A DNA stretch of 64,000 nucleotides, taken from Gillisella vitis (GTDB taxonomy: Bacteria > Pseudomonadota > Alphaproteobacteria > Rhizobiales > Rhizobiaceae). Positions 9,506 to 18,925 of this stretch are shown here, piece after piece. Each line of letters starts with the position of its first letter. Position 1 is the stretch's first letter. The translations under genes and the position numbers were made by a program. The notes below the pieces were generated by a model. That model had not been told where the DNA came from. It was given only the letters and a program-made list of their open reading frames with translations, and ran no database searches. The DNA lies in assembly GCF_021559775.1 (NCBI RefSeq), contig NZ_CP056049.1, positions 1-64,000 of the forward strand, written 5' to 3'.

Positions 9506-10324
9506 GGCACCGTAAAGTTAAAGAACTACGGCCAAAGCTGGCACTCGCCGCTTCCTCTCACGCAGCCTGCAGGCGCGCGAACTCACTCCACATTTGCATG
9601 GCTGCGGTTCTCAGTTCACGGTGATGGTGGGACAGGATATCGTGGCGTGGAATGTGGAAGAGATTTGCGACCGGGTCATGGATGGAGACGAAACGCTGGA
9701 GATGTCGAGCTGATTTGAAGCCCTTCATGATGCGCTCTCGCCGTCGTGTCGGTTGATGTGAATTCTCCGCCCGGTTATTCAATCCCTTGTGTGAACGGTG
9801 TTCGACGCCGGGCATGATGTCGCGTTTGGCCGCGCCGTAGGATCCGAGTTTGTCGATCATCATCACTCTCGGTGCTTGACCCTGTCCTTTCAGAAGCTTT
9901 CGTATCAGACGTTTGGCGGCCTTGGTATTAGGGCGGCTCTGCACCAGCACATCGAGAACGAAGCCATCCTGATCGACGGCTCGCCACAGCCAGTGCTTCT
10001 TGCCGCCTATGGAGATGACGACTTCATCGAGATACCATTTGTCGCCAAGCTTTCCGGCTGAACGCCGCCGGATTTCATTGGCAAAGTGGCGACCGAATTT
10101 CTCGGCCCAAAGGCGGACTGTCTGGTGCGAGACAATAATCCCGCGCGCCGCCAGTAAGTCTTCGACCATCCGCAAGCTGAGCGGGAAACGAAGATAAAGC
10201 CAGACGACATGAGCAATCACTTCAGCTGGGAACCGGTGGCGGCGATAAAGGGGATCACGAACGGTTTGGGTCATGTCGCAAAAATCGCACACGCCAATCG
10301 CCGCGGGGTTAACGTTACGATGCC
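9506..10324 (-). mobile_element. IS6-family insertion sequence, copy 1
   Basis: The element is bounded by imperfect terminal inverted repeats GGCACCGTAAAGTTAA (9506-9521) and the complement of GGCATCGTAACGTTAA (10309-10324), about 819 bases in all. It carries one intact transposase on the minus strand. The flanking 8-mers (ccacagcg and tgcgttcg) do not match, so no target duplication remains. This suggests replicative cointegrate formation or later rearrangement at one side. Confidence 0.88.
9558..10274 (-). CDS. IS6-family DDE transposase
   Basis: A 238-residue transposase counted from ATG 10274 (MTQTVRDPLYRR). An HTH region (HQTVRLWAEKFG) is followed by the catalytic triad contexts WYLDEVVI (D), MMIDKLGSYG (D) and RAENSHQP (E). 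The frame is intact, so this copy may be active. It is closely similar to the copies near 45, 47 and 59 kb. Confidence 0.95.
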   Translation of the reverse strand: MTQTVRDPLYRRHRFPAEVIAHVVWLYLRFPLSLRMVEDLLAARGIIVSHQTVRLWAEKFGRHFANEIRRRSAGKLGDKWYLDEVVISIGGKKHWLWRAVDQDGFVLDVLVQSRPNTKAAKRLIRKLLKGQGQAPRVMMIDKLGSYGAAKRDIMPGVEHRSHKGLNNRAENSHQPTRRRERIMKGFKSARHLQRFVSIHDPVANLFHIPRHDILSHHHRELRTAAMQMWSEFARLQAA

Positions 10325-10601
10325 TGCGTTCGGCCTTAGCGTGTTTGTGAGGACAGACCTTGTTCCAGCCCCGAGATGCTATGTGGCCAAATGATGGGTG
10401 AGAATACAGCGCGCTTCAGGAGTGCCATCGCAGACATCATAAGCGGTTCCTGCCGATCAACTGCATCATCGCGACGGCAGTTAATCTGAGAATTTTCCCG
10501 GGCAGGTTCTCACGTTAAATGCCAAACCGGCTAGAAGCACCCGCATTCTCACGGTTCACTGCCAACCGACAACTCTTGGTGATTTTGGCAAACAATTCCA
10601 A

Positions 10602-11774
10602 CTACGCCTTGGCCACGCTGCGCCTGTAGGCCTCGAAAGTGATCGCCATAATTAAGATGATAGGTACGGTCGCAGAAAATGCGGTCGTTACCCCGAACCG
10701 ATCGGACAAAGCGCCCAGAGCAAAAGACGCGACCTGCCCCCCGAGAGTCAGAGAGACAACCATCAGCATAGACAGAGCAGCACCGGATGAAGGATTATGA
10801 TCCATAGCGCGCCCCAGGAAGATTGGAAAAAGACCCCCGATGCCGGCGCCGAGGATAACATTTCCAAGCAACATCAAGGGCGCATTGGCTGCTATAATGA
10901 CAATCGTTTCTCCGACAAGGGCAAGCAAAAGCATCGTTCTTTGAATGGCTACGGATCGCACAGCGCCATCGAACCAGATGACGAAGACTCTGGAGGCGAT
11001 CATGCCAGCGGTAAAGGCCGACAAGCCGAACCGTGCCAGGTCCTGCGGCAATCCTTCTTCCAGCGCGTAGGTTACGAACCAAACATTTTGTGTCCACTCG
11101 GTCGCGCCGAGGGCAAAACTGGCGATGGCGAGCGAAACGAGACTGGCGAGAGGTAAGATGTTGAGACCGGTGCGAGCATCCATCGTACTATCAGCACGTT
11201 CATGGAACACTTCTGCATTTCGACCAAGGAGTTGAAGAGCGAATAACCCGGTTATCAACGTGAAGCCAAAGGTGAGGAGCAAATAGAAGCTCTGCCAACT
11301 TATTTTCCAAGAAAGAACCGCCACGATTAAGAGCGGTGCAGCCATGTTGCCAACACTGAAAACAACGTCGAGGACCGCCAGCGCCGATGACCGACGATCG
11401 ACAAAGAGTTCACCAAACAGTGTATGAGACGCCGTAAAGATCGCGCCGCCACACAGACCCAGTGCAAGATAAATTGCATAAAAAAGACTTGGCACTGTGG
11501 CTGTAAACTGTAGCAACGAGAAGACGGCGGTCAGAGCTGAAAGGAGCGTCAGAACAATGATCGTACCGTAGGCTCTGAGGAGGCGTTCAGCGGCGAAGGA
11601 CCCGACGCTGAATCCGATCGACCAGATTACGAAGACCATGCCCGCCATGAAGGGCGATAGCGAAAAGGTCTCCATGGCATTAGGGAGAAGTGCGCCAATA
11701 GAGACGCCCAGCATACCCCAGAAGAAAAATGATATGCTGGCCGATACTCCAAGCAGTAAACGATTATTGGTCAA
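10602..11774 (-). CDS. MFS transporter
   Basis: A 390-residue major facilitator protein with about twelve hydrophobic segments and no signal peptide. It probably starts at a TTG (11774) that overlaps the 3' end of the upstream dehydrogenase gene by 11 bases, so the two form an operon. The partner enzyme suggests export or uptake of a polyol or hydroxylated compound. The substrate is not determinable. An internal ATG is an alternative start but would lose the first membrane helix. Confidence 0.82.
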   Translation of the reverse strand: MTNNRLLLGVSASISFFFWGMLGVSIGALLPNAMETFSLSPFMAGMVFVIWSIGFSVGSFAAERLLRAYGTIIVLTLLSALTAVFSLLQFTATVPSLFYAIYLALGLCGGAIFTASHTLFGELFVDRRSSALAVLDVVFSVGNMAAPLLIVAVLSWKISWQSFYLLLTFGFTLITGLFALQLLGRNAEVFHERADSTMDARTGLNILPLASLVSLAIASFALGATEWTQNVWFVTYALEEGLPQDLARFGLSAFTAGMIASRVFVIWFDGAVRSVAIQRTMLLLALVGETIVIIAANAPLMLLGNVILGAGIGGLFPIFLGRAMDHNPSSGAALSMLMVVSLTLGGQVASFALGALSDRFGVTTAFSATVPIILIMAITFEAYRRSVAKA

Positions 11775-12825
11775 AGTGAATTACCGTCTTGAGATGAGGA
11801 GTTGTGTAATATTCGGCGAAGAACTGAATGACCTCCTGCGGACGCCAAAAGGACATATGGTTCGTCATCATCCAGCCCGGATCGATAATCCGTCGGAGCA
11901 ACAGTTCCTTTGCGGTCTTCATGACGAATGCCGTCTTGTACATCGGAAAATGGTCAACGTCGAAAGCGGCCGAGGCAAGCGTAATGCCCTTCGCTAGCAG
12001 CAACCATGTATCGAATTGCTGGAGCGTCTGGGACGCACCATAGAGTACATATTTGGAACCCGGCTTGGCAGCCCGCATCGCCGCGCGACGAGGGCATGAG
12101 TCTGCTTCTATGTTGACCAAAGGCGGTAGAGCGTCAAACACATAATCAAATGCATCGTCATCCGACTCTCGTAACTCTTCTGCAGAACCGAATACGAAAT
12201 TTGCATACTGGCTTCGCGCAATTTCCTGGCGTGCCTGATTGCGTTCAAGAATAGCAACCGACTTCGTTGCATAGAGGGTCTGCAATATAGCGCCGGCGAT
12301 CGCACCGCACGGTCCACCGCCAAGAACTAACACTCGGTTTCCAACGGCGGGTGGATGGGTAAGGATCGATCTCAAGACCGCTGTAATCGGCTCGATCAGG
12401 GGCGCATCACTGTCCGAGATCTCGTCTGGAAGCGTAATCGCCGCCGCCCGTTCATCATCTTTGAAAAAGCGGCCTGTCTTGAAAGGTGATGATCGCAGAT
12501 CTCCGGCGAAAAGGGGACGCAAAGCCCGGTATTCTGCCATCCCGCCGAAATCTGTTTGGCCGAAATAAGCAAGGCGTTGTCCTTGGAGGGAGGACGGGCA
12601 TTCGGGACCGACATCAACGACGATACCGCTATATTCGTGGCCAAGGATCACCGGGTAGTCCTCGGCAAGGAGATTGCCATGATAATGCGAGATGTCAGTA
12701 GAACAAATCGAGACGGCCGATGTCTTAAGCAGAACGCCATCTACAGGGGTCTCTGGCACTTGGCGCTGTGAGATCGAGAGCCGATTAGGGCCGTTGAGTT
12801 CGATGACTTGCATAGTAGTTGACAT
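11764..12825 (-). CDS. Medium-chain (MDR) alcohol/polyol dehydrogenase
   Basis: A 353-residue zinc-type dehydrogenase starting at MSTTMQVIELNG (ATG 12825, GGAG seven bases upstream); a longer frame to 12960 lacks a good start. The catalytic-zinc regions SICSTDISHYHG and LGHEYSGIV and the cofactor motif VLGGGPCGAIAG are present. The usual four-cysteine structural zinc lobe is missing (residues around DVGPECPSSLQG), which is unusual for classic alcohol dehydrogenases. It overlaps the MFS gene downstream. Confidence 0.82.
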   Translation of the reverse strand: MSTTMQVIELNGPNRLSISQRQVPETPVDGVLLKTSAVSICSTDISHYHGNLLAEDYPVILGHEYSGIVVDVGPECPSSLQGQRLAYFGQTDFGGMAEYRALRPLFAGDLRSSPFKTGRFFKDDERAAAITLPDEISDSDAPLIEPITAVLRSILTHPPAVGNRVLVLGGGPCGAIAGAILQTLYATKSVAILERNQARQEIARSQYANFVFGSAEELRESDDDAFDYVFDALPPLVNIEADSCPRRAAMRAAKPGSKYVLYGASQTLQQFDTWLLLAKGITLASAAFDVDHFPMYKTAFVMKTAKELLLRRIIDPGWMMTNHMSFWRPQEVIQFFAEYYTTPHLKTVIHFDQ

Positions 12826-13271
12826 TGAGGAACTCCTTTTTGGGAAAAAATTTCCTTGGATGTCCATCATGTGTGCGATCTCTCTTGGATCGCTTCTAGT
12901 GCAGTTCAATATCTGGGGAGATGGGTGCAGCCTAGGAGATTTCAAGCCCCAGGTAATCAACTTTTGATAGACTGTCGAATAACCCGCTGTAGTTGAATAT
13001 CATTTTCAGATGAACGGCTATGCTTCAAGGCGATTTCGGCTGGGGGACGACCTCCACCAGAGGAGCACAATTGACGTCTAGCTCTTCAAGGATCCACCAT
13101 GCACTAGGTGTTTGGTCCCAACATATGGAGGGGCAATGCCTTAGCGTAACCAACAGACTGCAGGCTTTTGTTTTAGAATATATTTTTCTATCGGGGTCAT
13201 TGGTTCGGTTCCCATCAAGGCGAGACAACTCGGGCTGAACGAGGCGTGGACGAATCCACGCCTCATGTTGC
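12826..13271. other. Intergenic region
   Basis: No gene is supported. The region holds the leader of the dehydrogenase-MFS pair, one arm of a 22-base imperfect direct repeat (13202-13223), and the stem-loop at 13241-13264 that follows the RraA-type gene. Confidence 0.5.
13241..13264 (-). terminator. Stem-loop after the RraA-type gene
   Basis: A perfect 10-bp stem (GAGGCGTGGA / TCCACGCCTC) with a 4-base loop starts 8 bases past the stop of the minus-strand RraA-type gene. There is no clear U-run, so it may be a Rho-assisted terminator or an mRNA 3' stabiliser. Confidence 0.55.
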
Positions 13272-13946
13272 TTAGGCTTCGATAACACAGCCGAGCCGCG
13301 TGAGAGACGCGTCGACCCAGGCGCGGTCGTTCTTCCCGAGCTTAATGTTTTCCATCTGCTTTATTTCTGCCGCGTGCTTCTTCGATGCGGCTTCGAATAC
13401 AGTCTCGACCGAGGACAGCGGGACCGACAGAAGGCCATCAGCGTCGCCGCAGATGAGGTCGCCCGGCTCGATGACCATGCCGTTGATGGCGATAGGCACG
13501 TTCACTTCGCCCGGGCCATCCTTGTAGGGGCCGCGGTGGGTGACACCTGCTGCAAAGACGGGGAATGATCCGGCCAGCAGTTCTTCGCTGTCGCGGATGG
13601 CGCCGAAAATAACGATGCCGCCGAGACCGCGCTGCGCTGCATGCGCAACCATCAATTCGCCGATGATCGCATTGCTGAGGTCACCACCAGCATCAACGAC
13701 GACGATGTCACCGGGCTCGGCAATGTCGAGTGCCTTGTGGACCATCAGGTTGTCGCCGGGGCGCGCTTTGACCGTCACGGCGGCGCCCACCATTCTCGGG
13801 CCCGTATAGAACGGGCGCAACGGCGCGCCGCCCGCTGTCATACGGGACATGACATCGCTCACATTGGCGACAGGCAGAGTTCTGAATTTCTCCACCCATT
13901 CCGCGCAGACATTTTGCTTACGCTTGCATACTCTGAAACCCAACAT
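13272..13946 (-). CDS. RraA-family aldolase/decarboxylase-like protein
   Basis: A 224-residue protein of the RraA/HMG aldolase superfamily. The family features GDIVVVDAGGDLSNAIIGELM and GIVIFGAIRDSEEL (metal and pyruvate binding) are readable. Family members cleave 4-hydroxy-4-methyl-2-oxoglutarate or 4-carboxy-4-hydroxy-2-oxoadipate, or decarboxylate oxaloacetate; true RraA inhibits RNase E. The catabolic neighbours favour an aldolase or decarboxylase role on a 2-oxo acid. A GGAGG precedes the ATG. It lies downstream of the hydroxyacid dehydrogenase, on the same strand. Confidence 0.82.
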   Translation of the reverse strand: MLGFRVCKRKQNVCAEWVEKFRTLPVANVSDVMSRMTAGGAPLRPFYTGPRMVGAAVTVKARPGDNLMVHKALDIAEPGDIVVVDAGGDLSNAIIGELMVAHAAQRGLGGIVIFGAIRDSEELLAGSFPVFAAGVTHRGPYKDGPGEVNVPIAINGMVIEPGDLICGDADGLLSVPLSSVETVFEAASKKHAAEIKQMENIKLGKNDRAWVDASLTRLGCVIEA

Positions 13947-13976
13947 TTCGATTCCTCCGTTTTCAAATTTGGTGGT

Positions 13977-14999
13977 TTAGTTCTGGGCGAGGTTCTGGTT
14001 GGCGAGTGCCCGACGATCAAAGGGCGCGCCGGTGAGGACATCGACGATGTGCTGCGCGCTCTGTAGCGCCATGTTCCTCAGCGCTGATCGGCTTGCCCCG
14101 CCCACGTGAGGGGTGGCGATCAGGTTTGGCAGCGCCCAGAACGGGTGATCGGCAGCCGGTGGTTCCTGCTCGAAACTGTCGAGTGCCGCACCTGCGATGC
14201 TGCCGTCCTTCAGTGCATCCAGAAGAGCCGCCTCATCGATGACGGCGCCGCGCGACGTGTTGACGATGAAGGCCGTGGATTTCATCACCTTCAGCCGCTC
14301 GGCATTGATGAGGTGATGGGTCTGCGGTGTCAGCGGGCAATGCAGGCTGACGATATCGCTTTGCGCGAGGATGTCCGACAGGTCGCGGCTCACGCGCGTG
14401 CCATCTGCGTCCTCCGCAAACGGGTCGTATGCGATGGTTTCCATACCGAGGCCTTGCGCAAGTTTCGCCGTCCTGCGCCCGATCTCGCCAAAACCGATAA
14501 TGCCGAAGCAGGCGCCCGCGAGGTCGCGTCCGACATATTTTGTCTTCGGCCAAGCGCCGCCCTTCACGGTGTCGCTCAGGCTGCCGATGTCTTTCATCAG
14601 CGTCACGGACAGGGTGATCGCAAGTTCTGCGACCGACTGTGCGTTAGCGGCGAGGGCGCGCAGAACCGGGATGTTGTGGGAAGTGGCGGCGTCGAGATCG
14701 ATATTGTCCACGCCGCTGCCGTGTTTTGCGATCACTCGAAGACGGGAGGAGGAAGCGATGACCTGATCGTTTATCTGGCCTTGTCTGACGAGGATCGCAT
14801 CAACCGCGTGTGTTTTGGTGATCTCAGCGAGATTTTCCGAGCCGCTGTAGCCATCCGCATAAACGATCTCGATTGCATGTCGTTTAAGAAGTTCTGTTGC
14901 TTCAGGTGCCAATTCCGCCCCAGTCACAAGAACTTTGAGACCTCTCGCAATCGCCGTTGATAGGTTTGCAGCAGCTTCCGCTGCATTGATTTTGTTCAC
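13977..14999 (-). CDS. NAD-dependent D-2-hydroxyacid dehydrogenase
   Basis: A 340-residue member of the 3-phosphoglycerate/formate dehydrogenase family. The Rossmann motif GIIGFGEIGRR, the Arg in VNTSRGAVIDE, the Glu in SFEQEPP and the catalytic His in TPHVGGAS are all present. The start is a GTG at 14999 preceded by GGGAGGG. It should interconvert a D-2-hydroxy acid and its 2-oxo acid. It is divergent from the IclR gene and co-directional with the RraA-type gene, in a module with a carboxylate transporter. Confidence 0.88.
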   Translation of the reverse strand: MNKINAAEAAANLSTAIARGLKVLVTGAELAPEATELLKRHAIEIVYADGYSGSENLAEITKTHAVDAILVRQGQINDQVIASSSRLRVIAKHGSGVDNIDLDAATSHNIPVLRALAANAQSVAELAITLSVTLMKDIGSLSDTVKGGAWPKTKYVGRDLAGACFGIIGFGEIGRRTAKLAQGLGMETIAYDPFAEDADGTRVSRDLSDILAQSDIVSLHCPLTPQTHHLINAERLKVMKSTAFIVNTSRGAVIDEAALLDALKDGSIAGAALDSFEQEPPAADHPFWALPNLIATPHVGGASRSALRNMALQSAQHIVDVLTGAPFDRRALANQNLAQN

Positions 15000-15081
15000 T
15001 AAACCCTCCCGAACTCCGGTGCGTCGCCTGACAGGTAAGCGACGGTTGACGAATCCTTATTATCGGTTATTGTACTAGATG

Positions 15082-15112
15082 AAAAGATGTTGTACCTAGT
15101 ACAACATCTTTT
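15082..15112. promoter_or_regulatory. 14-bp-arm palindrome, candidate IclR operator
   Basis: A perfect inverted repeat with 14-base arms (AAAAGATGTTGTAC and its complement) around a CTA loop sits 18 bases upstream of the IclR start and about 80 bases from the divergent dehydrogenase start. A partial extra copy (TTGTACTAG, near 15070) precedes it. Position fits an autoregulatory operator controlling both directions. It would also fold as a hairpin with a T-run, but a terminator here makes little sense. Confidence 0.6.
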
Positions 15113-15130
15113 TGAGGGAGGTTTGATCCA

Positions 15131-15826
15131 ATGCCAGGCAATTCTTCAGGTGTCGCAGCTGTTGAACGCGCTGTTTCGATGCTGGAAGCTTTTACCGATG
15201 TCGACTATTCGTTGACGCTCGGAGAGCTTGCGCGTCGCACGGAACTCGACAAATCCACGGTGTTGCGCATCGCGCGCTCGCTTGCGAAATCCTCCATGCT
15301 TGTTCGTAATGATGATGCCAGCTGGCGGCTAGGGCCGAAGCTCGTGCGTCTCGGCGGGCTGTATCAATCCACGTTCAAGTCATCTGCGATCGTTGAGCCT
15401 TTGCTTGCCCAGATCAGCGATGAGAGCGGCGAGAGCGCTGCGGTTTACGTGAAAGAGGGCGTTGTCCGCGTCTGCCTTCATAGGCACGATTCCACACAAT
15501 CGATCCGCCACTCGGCGCGTGTTGGCGATGCGATGCCGCTCGATCGCGGGGCGCCCGGGCGTGTCATTCTGGCTTTCACCGGTTCCAGCGGAAAGCTCTA
15601 TGACGATATTCGCGCGAAGGGGTTTCATGTCACCATCGGCGAGCGCGACCCACAGGTCGCGAGCGTCGCCGTCCCGGTCTACCGCGACGGACAAGCCCTC
15701 TTTGGCTCTTTGGCTTTGACCGGCCCGCCATCACGTTTCAACGAAGAGGCCGTGTCGAAAAATCTCGAAATTCTCCGCGTTGCCGCGCGCAAGCTCAGCG
15801 CTGCGCTTGGAGGAGACCCCGGCTAG
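15131..15826 (+). CDS. IclR-family transcriptional regulator
   Basis: A 231-residue regulator with an N-terminal winged helix (LGELARRTELDKSTVLRIARSL, about residues 29-50) and a C-terminal IclR effector domain (about 75-228; DRGAPGRVILAFTG and GSLALTGPPSRF). It is divergent from the dehydrogenase/RraA pair and directly upstream of tctCBA, so it probably senses the transported acid and controls both units through the palindrome in front of it. Confidence 0.93.
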   Translation: MPGNSSGVAAVERAVSMLEAFTDVDYSLTLGELARRTELDKSTVLRIARSLAKSSMLVRNDDASWRLGPKLVRLGGLYQSTFKSSAIVEPLLAQISDESGESAAVYVKEGVVRVCLHRHDSTQSIRHSARVGDAMPLDRGAPGRVILAFTGSSGKLYDDIRAKGFHVTIGERDPQVASVAVPVYRDGQALFGSLALTGPPSRFNEEAVSKNLEILRVAARKLSAALGGDPG

Positions 15827-15877
15827 TTCCAGAGCGGGTGCCGGGCCCGCATAGCGTTCCTTGGGAGGAGCATATCG

Positions 15878-16837
15878 ATGAATATGATGAGAACAGCGAT
15901 CTTGGCGGCCAGCAGTTTGCTTGCAACGATTGGCTCGGCCCATGCCGAGTGGCCGAAGGATCGACCCATTCAGATGATCGTTGCTTTCGCGCCGGGCGGG
16001 AGCACAGACGTCATGGCGCGTGCCATGCAGCCCTATCTTGAAAAGGAACTGGGCGCAGACATCGTCATCGAAAACCGCCCCGGCGCATCGGGCGAAATCG
16101 CCTATACGGCGTTGGCAAAGGCCAAGCCGGATGGCTACACCTTCTCCTACATCAACACGCCCGGTTTCTTGTCCATGCAGGTGCAGAGAAAACTCGGCTA
16201 TGATCCAAAGACCATCAAGCCGATTGCCCGTATCGTAGACGACCCGGCGGCTATCGTCGTTCCTGCGGCGTCAGAAATCAAAACCATCGCGCAATTCATC
16301 GAAGCAGCGAAGGCAAAGCCCGGTGCGGTTTCGTTCGGCTCATCCGGCATCGGCACGGATGATCACCTTGCCATCATCATTCTCGGCGCTGAAGCCGGCA
16401 CCAAGATCACGCATATTCCGTTCAACGGTGCTGGCGAAACCCGCACCGCGATCCTTGGCGCACAGGTGACCGGCGGCGGTCTCAACGTTAGCGAGTTCGG
16501 CGGAAACGATACGTCCGGCCTGCGGATGATCAATACCTTCGGCAAGGAGCGCTCGCCTGAGCTTCCAGACGTGCCGACAGCCATCGAATCCGGTTTCAAT
16601 GTCGAGATGACATCCGAGCGCGGCATCGCTGCTCCCCGCGAAGTGCCGGCTGAAATCGCCGACCGTTTCGCTGCCGCCGTCAAGGCAACGCTGGATAACC
16701 CTGAGTTCCAGAAGCAGGCCAAGCAGATGGCGCTGCCACTGGCTTATCTCAGCGGTCCTGACTGGGAAAAGGAAATGCCAACGCGTCTCGCTCGCTTCCA
16801 GAAGATCTGGGACACTACTCCTTGGGTGCAGCAATGA
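15878..16837 (+). CDS. tctC: TctC-type periplasmic carboxylate-binding protein
   Basis: A 319-residue solute-binding protein of the Bug/TctC family. An N-terminal signal peptide (MNMMRTAILAASSLLATIG, cleavage after about AHA, residue 24) and family motifs (PIQMIVAFAPGGSTDVMARA, IENRPGASGEIA) are clear. It captures a carboxylate in the periplasm for the TctAB permease. GGGAGGAG precedes the ATG, and the stop overlaps the tctB start by four bases. Confidence 0.93.
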   Translation: MNMMRTAILAASSLLATIGSAHAEWPKDRPIQMIVAFAPGGSTDVMARAMQPYLEKELGADIVIENRPGASGEIAYTALAKAKPDGYTFSYINTPGFLSMQVQRKLGYDPKTIKPIARIVDDPAAIVVPAASEIKTIAQFIEAAKAKPGAVSFGSSGIGTDDHLAIIILGAEAGTKITHIPFNGAGETRTAILGAQVTGGGLNVSEFGGNDTSGLRMINTFGKERSPELPDVPTAIESGFNVEMTSERGIAAPREVPAEIADRFAAAVKATLDNPEFQKQAKQMALPLAYLSGPDWEKEMPTRLARFQKIWDTTPWVQQ

Positions 16838-17295
16838 GCGTTAAGCCTGTAGCAAACGGTCGGGACTTTCCCGATATTCTTGCGGGTGGCGTACTGATAT
16901 TTCTGGGAGCGCTTGGCCTTTGGGCCGGGCGCGACCTGACATACGGCACTCCGGCAATGATGGGCCCCGGTTTCCTTCCGAAGTCCCTCTGCGCCATCAT
17001 CGCGCTCATCGGCGTGATCGTCCTTATCAAGGCACTTTCCAAGCCGCATGAGTCACTGGATGCGGTTAACCCCAAGCCGTTGCTTATTCTGGTCGCCGCC
17101 ATCGCAGGATTTGCGTTTGCAGCCGAACGCTTCGGCTTTGTCGCTGCAACCATCTGGCTTCTGGTTGTGGGAAGCCTTGCCGATCCGGAATCGCGCTGGA
17201 AGGAGATTTTCATCTCGACCGCAGTGCTGACGACGCTCGGCGCGCTTCTCTTCGTTTACGGACTTGGCGTCCAGATGCCGATTTGGCCCTTCTGA
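16834..17295 (+). CDS. tctB: TctB-type small membrane subunit
   Basis: A 153-residue protein with about four hydrophobic segments, as expected for the small subunit of tripartite tricarboxylate transporters. The ATG at 16834 overlaps the tctC stop (ATGA) and is preferred over an in-frame start 12 bases earlier. The motif TYGTPAMMGPGFLPK after the first helix is typical of the family. Confidence 0.9.
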   Translation: MSVKPVANGRDFPDILAGGVLIFLGALGLWAGRDLTYGTPAMMGPGFLPKSLCAIIALIGVIVLIKALSKPHESLDAVNPKPLLILVAAIAGFAFAAERFGFVAATIWLLVVGSLADPESRWKEIFISTAVLTTLGALLFVYGLGVQMPIWPF

Positions 17296-17326
17296 CGACC
17301 TTTCCTGATTTGATCGGATTATTTCG

Positions 17327-18835
17327 ATGGCTTTTCTCGACGTCCTTATGCTCGGATTCTCCGAGGCTCTGACACCAACCAACTTAATGTTTTGTTTCAT
17401 CGGCGCGCTTCTGGGAACCCTGATCGGCGTCTTGCCGGGTATCGGCCCGACCGCAACCGTGGCGATTCTTCTGCCGGTGACGTTCTTCCTGCCGCCGCTT
17501 GGGGCTTTGATCATGCTGGCCGGCATTTTCTACGGCGCGCAATATGGTGGCTCGACAACGGCCATTCTGGTCAATCTTCCCGGTGAAGCCTCGGCGGTGG
17601 TAACCGCGATCGACGGGTACCAAATGGCACGAAAGGGCAGGGCGGGTGCCGCCTTGGCCATTGCAGCGCTTGGCTCCTTCTTCGCGGGCACGGTCGCAAC
17701 GATCGCGCTGGCAGTTGCCGGACCGACGCTGTCTGCCTTCGCACTGTCCTTCGGACCGGCCGAGTATGTAGCGCTATGTATCTTCGGTCTGCTCGCGGCC
17801 ACCATTCTCGCCCATGGTTCTGTCGTGAAAGCCATCGGCATGGTCTGCCTCGGTCTCGTGCTCGGCATGGTTGGCATTGACGTCAACAGCGGCTCGGCTC
17901 GCATGACGTTCGGCTCGACCGACCTTTATGATGGCATCGATTTCGTCGTGATAGCGGTCGGTCTGTTCGGTATCGCGGAAATTGCCACCAATCTCGAATC
18001 CAAGGAAATCCGCGGCGTTCTGCAAAGCAAGATCGGTCGGCTGTGGCCGACGCGGGAGGAATTCAAGGACAGCTGGGCCGCAGTTCTGCGCGGCACCGGC
18101 GTTGGAACGATCCTCGGCGTTCTCCCGGGTGGCGGCGCGACGTTGAGCGCCTTCAGCGCCTATTCCGTCGAAAAGCGCATTTCGAAGACGCCGGAGAAAT
18201 TCGGTCACGGTGCGATTGCAGGTGTTGCCGGACCGGAGGCTGCGAACAATGCCGGTGCGCAGGCATCGTTCATTCCGCTTCTGACGCTGGGCATCCCCTC
18301 GAATTCGATCATGGCCATGATGCTGGGCGCGATGACGATCCACGGCATCACCCCCGGCCCATCGGTCATCCAGAACCAGCCGGAACTGTTCTGGGGTCTG
18401 GTCGCATCGATGTGGCTCGGCAACGCCATGCTGCTCGTCATCAATCTGCCGCTGATCGGACTGTGGGTGAAGCTGCTGCAGATTCCGTACCGCCTGATGT
18501 ATCCGGCTATTTTGCTGTTCTGCTGCGTGGGTGTTTACAGCGTCAGCAATCGTGGCTTCGACGTGGCACTGGTCATCCTCTTCGGTATCCTTGGATACGT
18601 CCTGCGGAAGGCAAAATGCGAGCCGGGTCCTCTGCTTCTCGGCTTCGTTCTAGGCCCGCTTCTGGAAACAAACCTGCGCCGTGCGATGCTCTTGTCGCAG
18701 GGTGACTGGCTGGTTTTCTTCGAGCGACCGATCAGCGCCGTCCTCCTGGTCATCACGGCCGTGATGCTGCTGACGCTGATCCTTCCCACCATTCGCAAGA
18801 ACAGAAAAGCCGCGTTCGAAGCGAGCGAAGACTGA
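17327..18835 (+). CDS. tctA: TctA-type large membrane subunit
   Basis: A 502-residue permease with about eleven to twelve membrane segments. The family signature GTLIGVLPGIGPTATVAILL near the N-terminus and the second conserved loop LPGGGATLSAFSAYSVEKR (about residue 265) are present. Together with TctB and TctC it forms a sodium- or proton-coupled importer of a di- or tricarboxylate or related acid. A terminator follows directly. Confidence 0.94.
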   Translation: MAFLDVLMLGFSEALTPTNLMFCFIGALLGTLIGVLPGIGPTATVAILLPVTFFLPPLGALIMLAGIFYGAQYGGSTTAILVNLPGEASAVVTAIDGYQMARKGRAGAALAIAALGSFFAGTVATIALAVAGPTLSAFALSFGPAEYVALCIFGLLAATILAHGSVVKAIGMVCLGLVLGMVGIDVNSGSARMTFGSTDLYDGIDFVVIAVGLFGIAEIATNLESKEIRGVLQSKIGRLWPTREEFKDSWAAVLRGTGVGTILGVLPGGGATLSAFSAYSVEKRISKTPEKFGHGAIAGVAGPEAANNAGAQASFIPLLTLGIPSNSIMAMMLGAMTIHGITPGPSVIQNQPELFWGLVASMWLGNAMLLVINLPLIGLWVKLLQIPYRLMYPAILLFCCVGVYSVSNRGFDVALVILFGILGYVLRKAKCEPGPLLLGFVLGPLLETNLRRAMLLSQGDWLVFFERPISAVLLVITAVMLLTLILPTIRKNRKAAFEASED

Positions 18836-18838
18836 CAG

Positions 18839-18865
18839 AAAAGGGCGCCGAGAGGTGCCCTTTTT
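18839..18865 (+). terminator. Intrinsic terminator after tctA
   Basis: AAAAGGGCGCC and GGTGCCCTTTT pair around a short GAGA loop, followed by a T-run. It begins three bases after the tctA stop, so tctCBA ends here and the next gene probably has its own promoter. Confidence 0.85.
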
Positions 18866-18925
18866 CACTGTCTTCGAGGCAAATCAAAAGGCCCCCTCGG
18901 TGGTCATCGGTGAAGGCTGAAAATC

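Noticed and set aside
9498..10332. 8-bp target duplication around IS6 copy 1
   Set aside because: The flanks ccacagcg and tgcgttcg are different, so no duplication can be claimed. The same holds for the copy at 58909-59725.
15082..15113. Intrinsic terminator upstream of the IclR gene
   Set aside because: The hairpin has a T-run, but it lies between two divergent starts, just in front of an IclR ribosome binding site, where an operator is far more likely.
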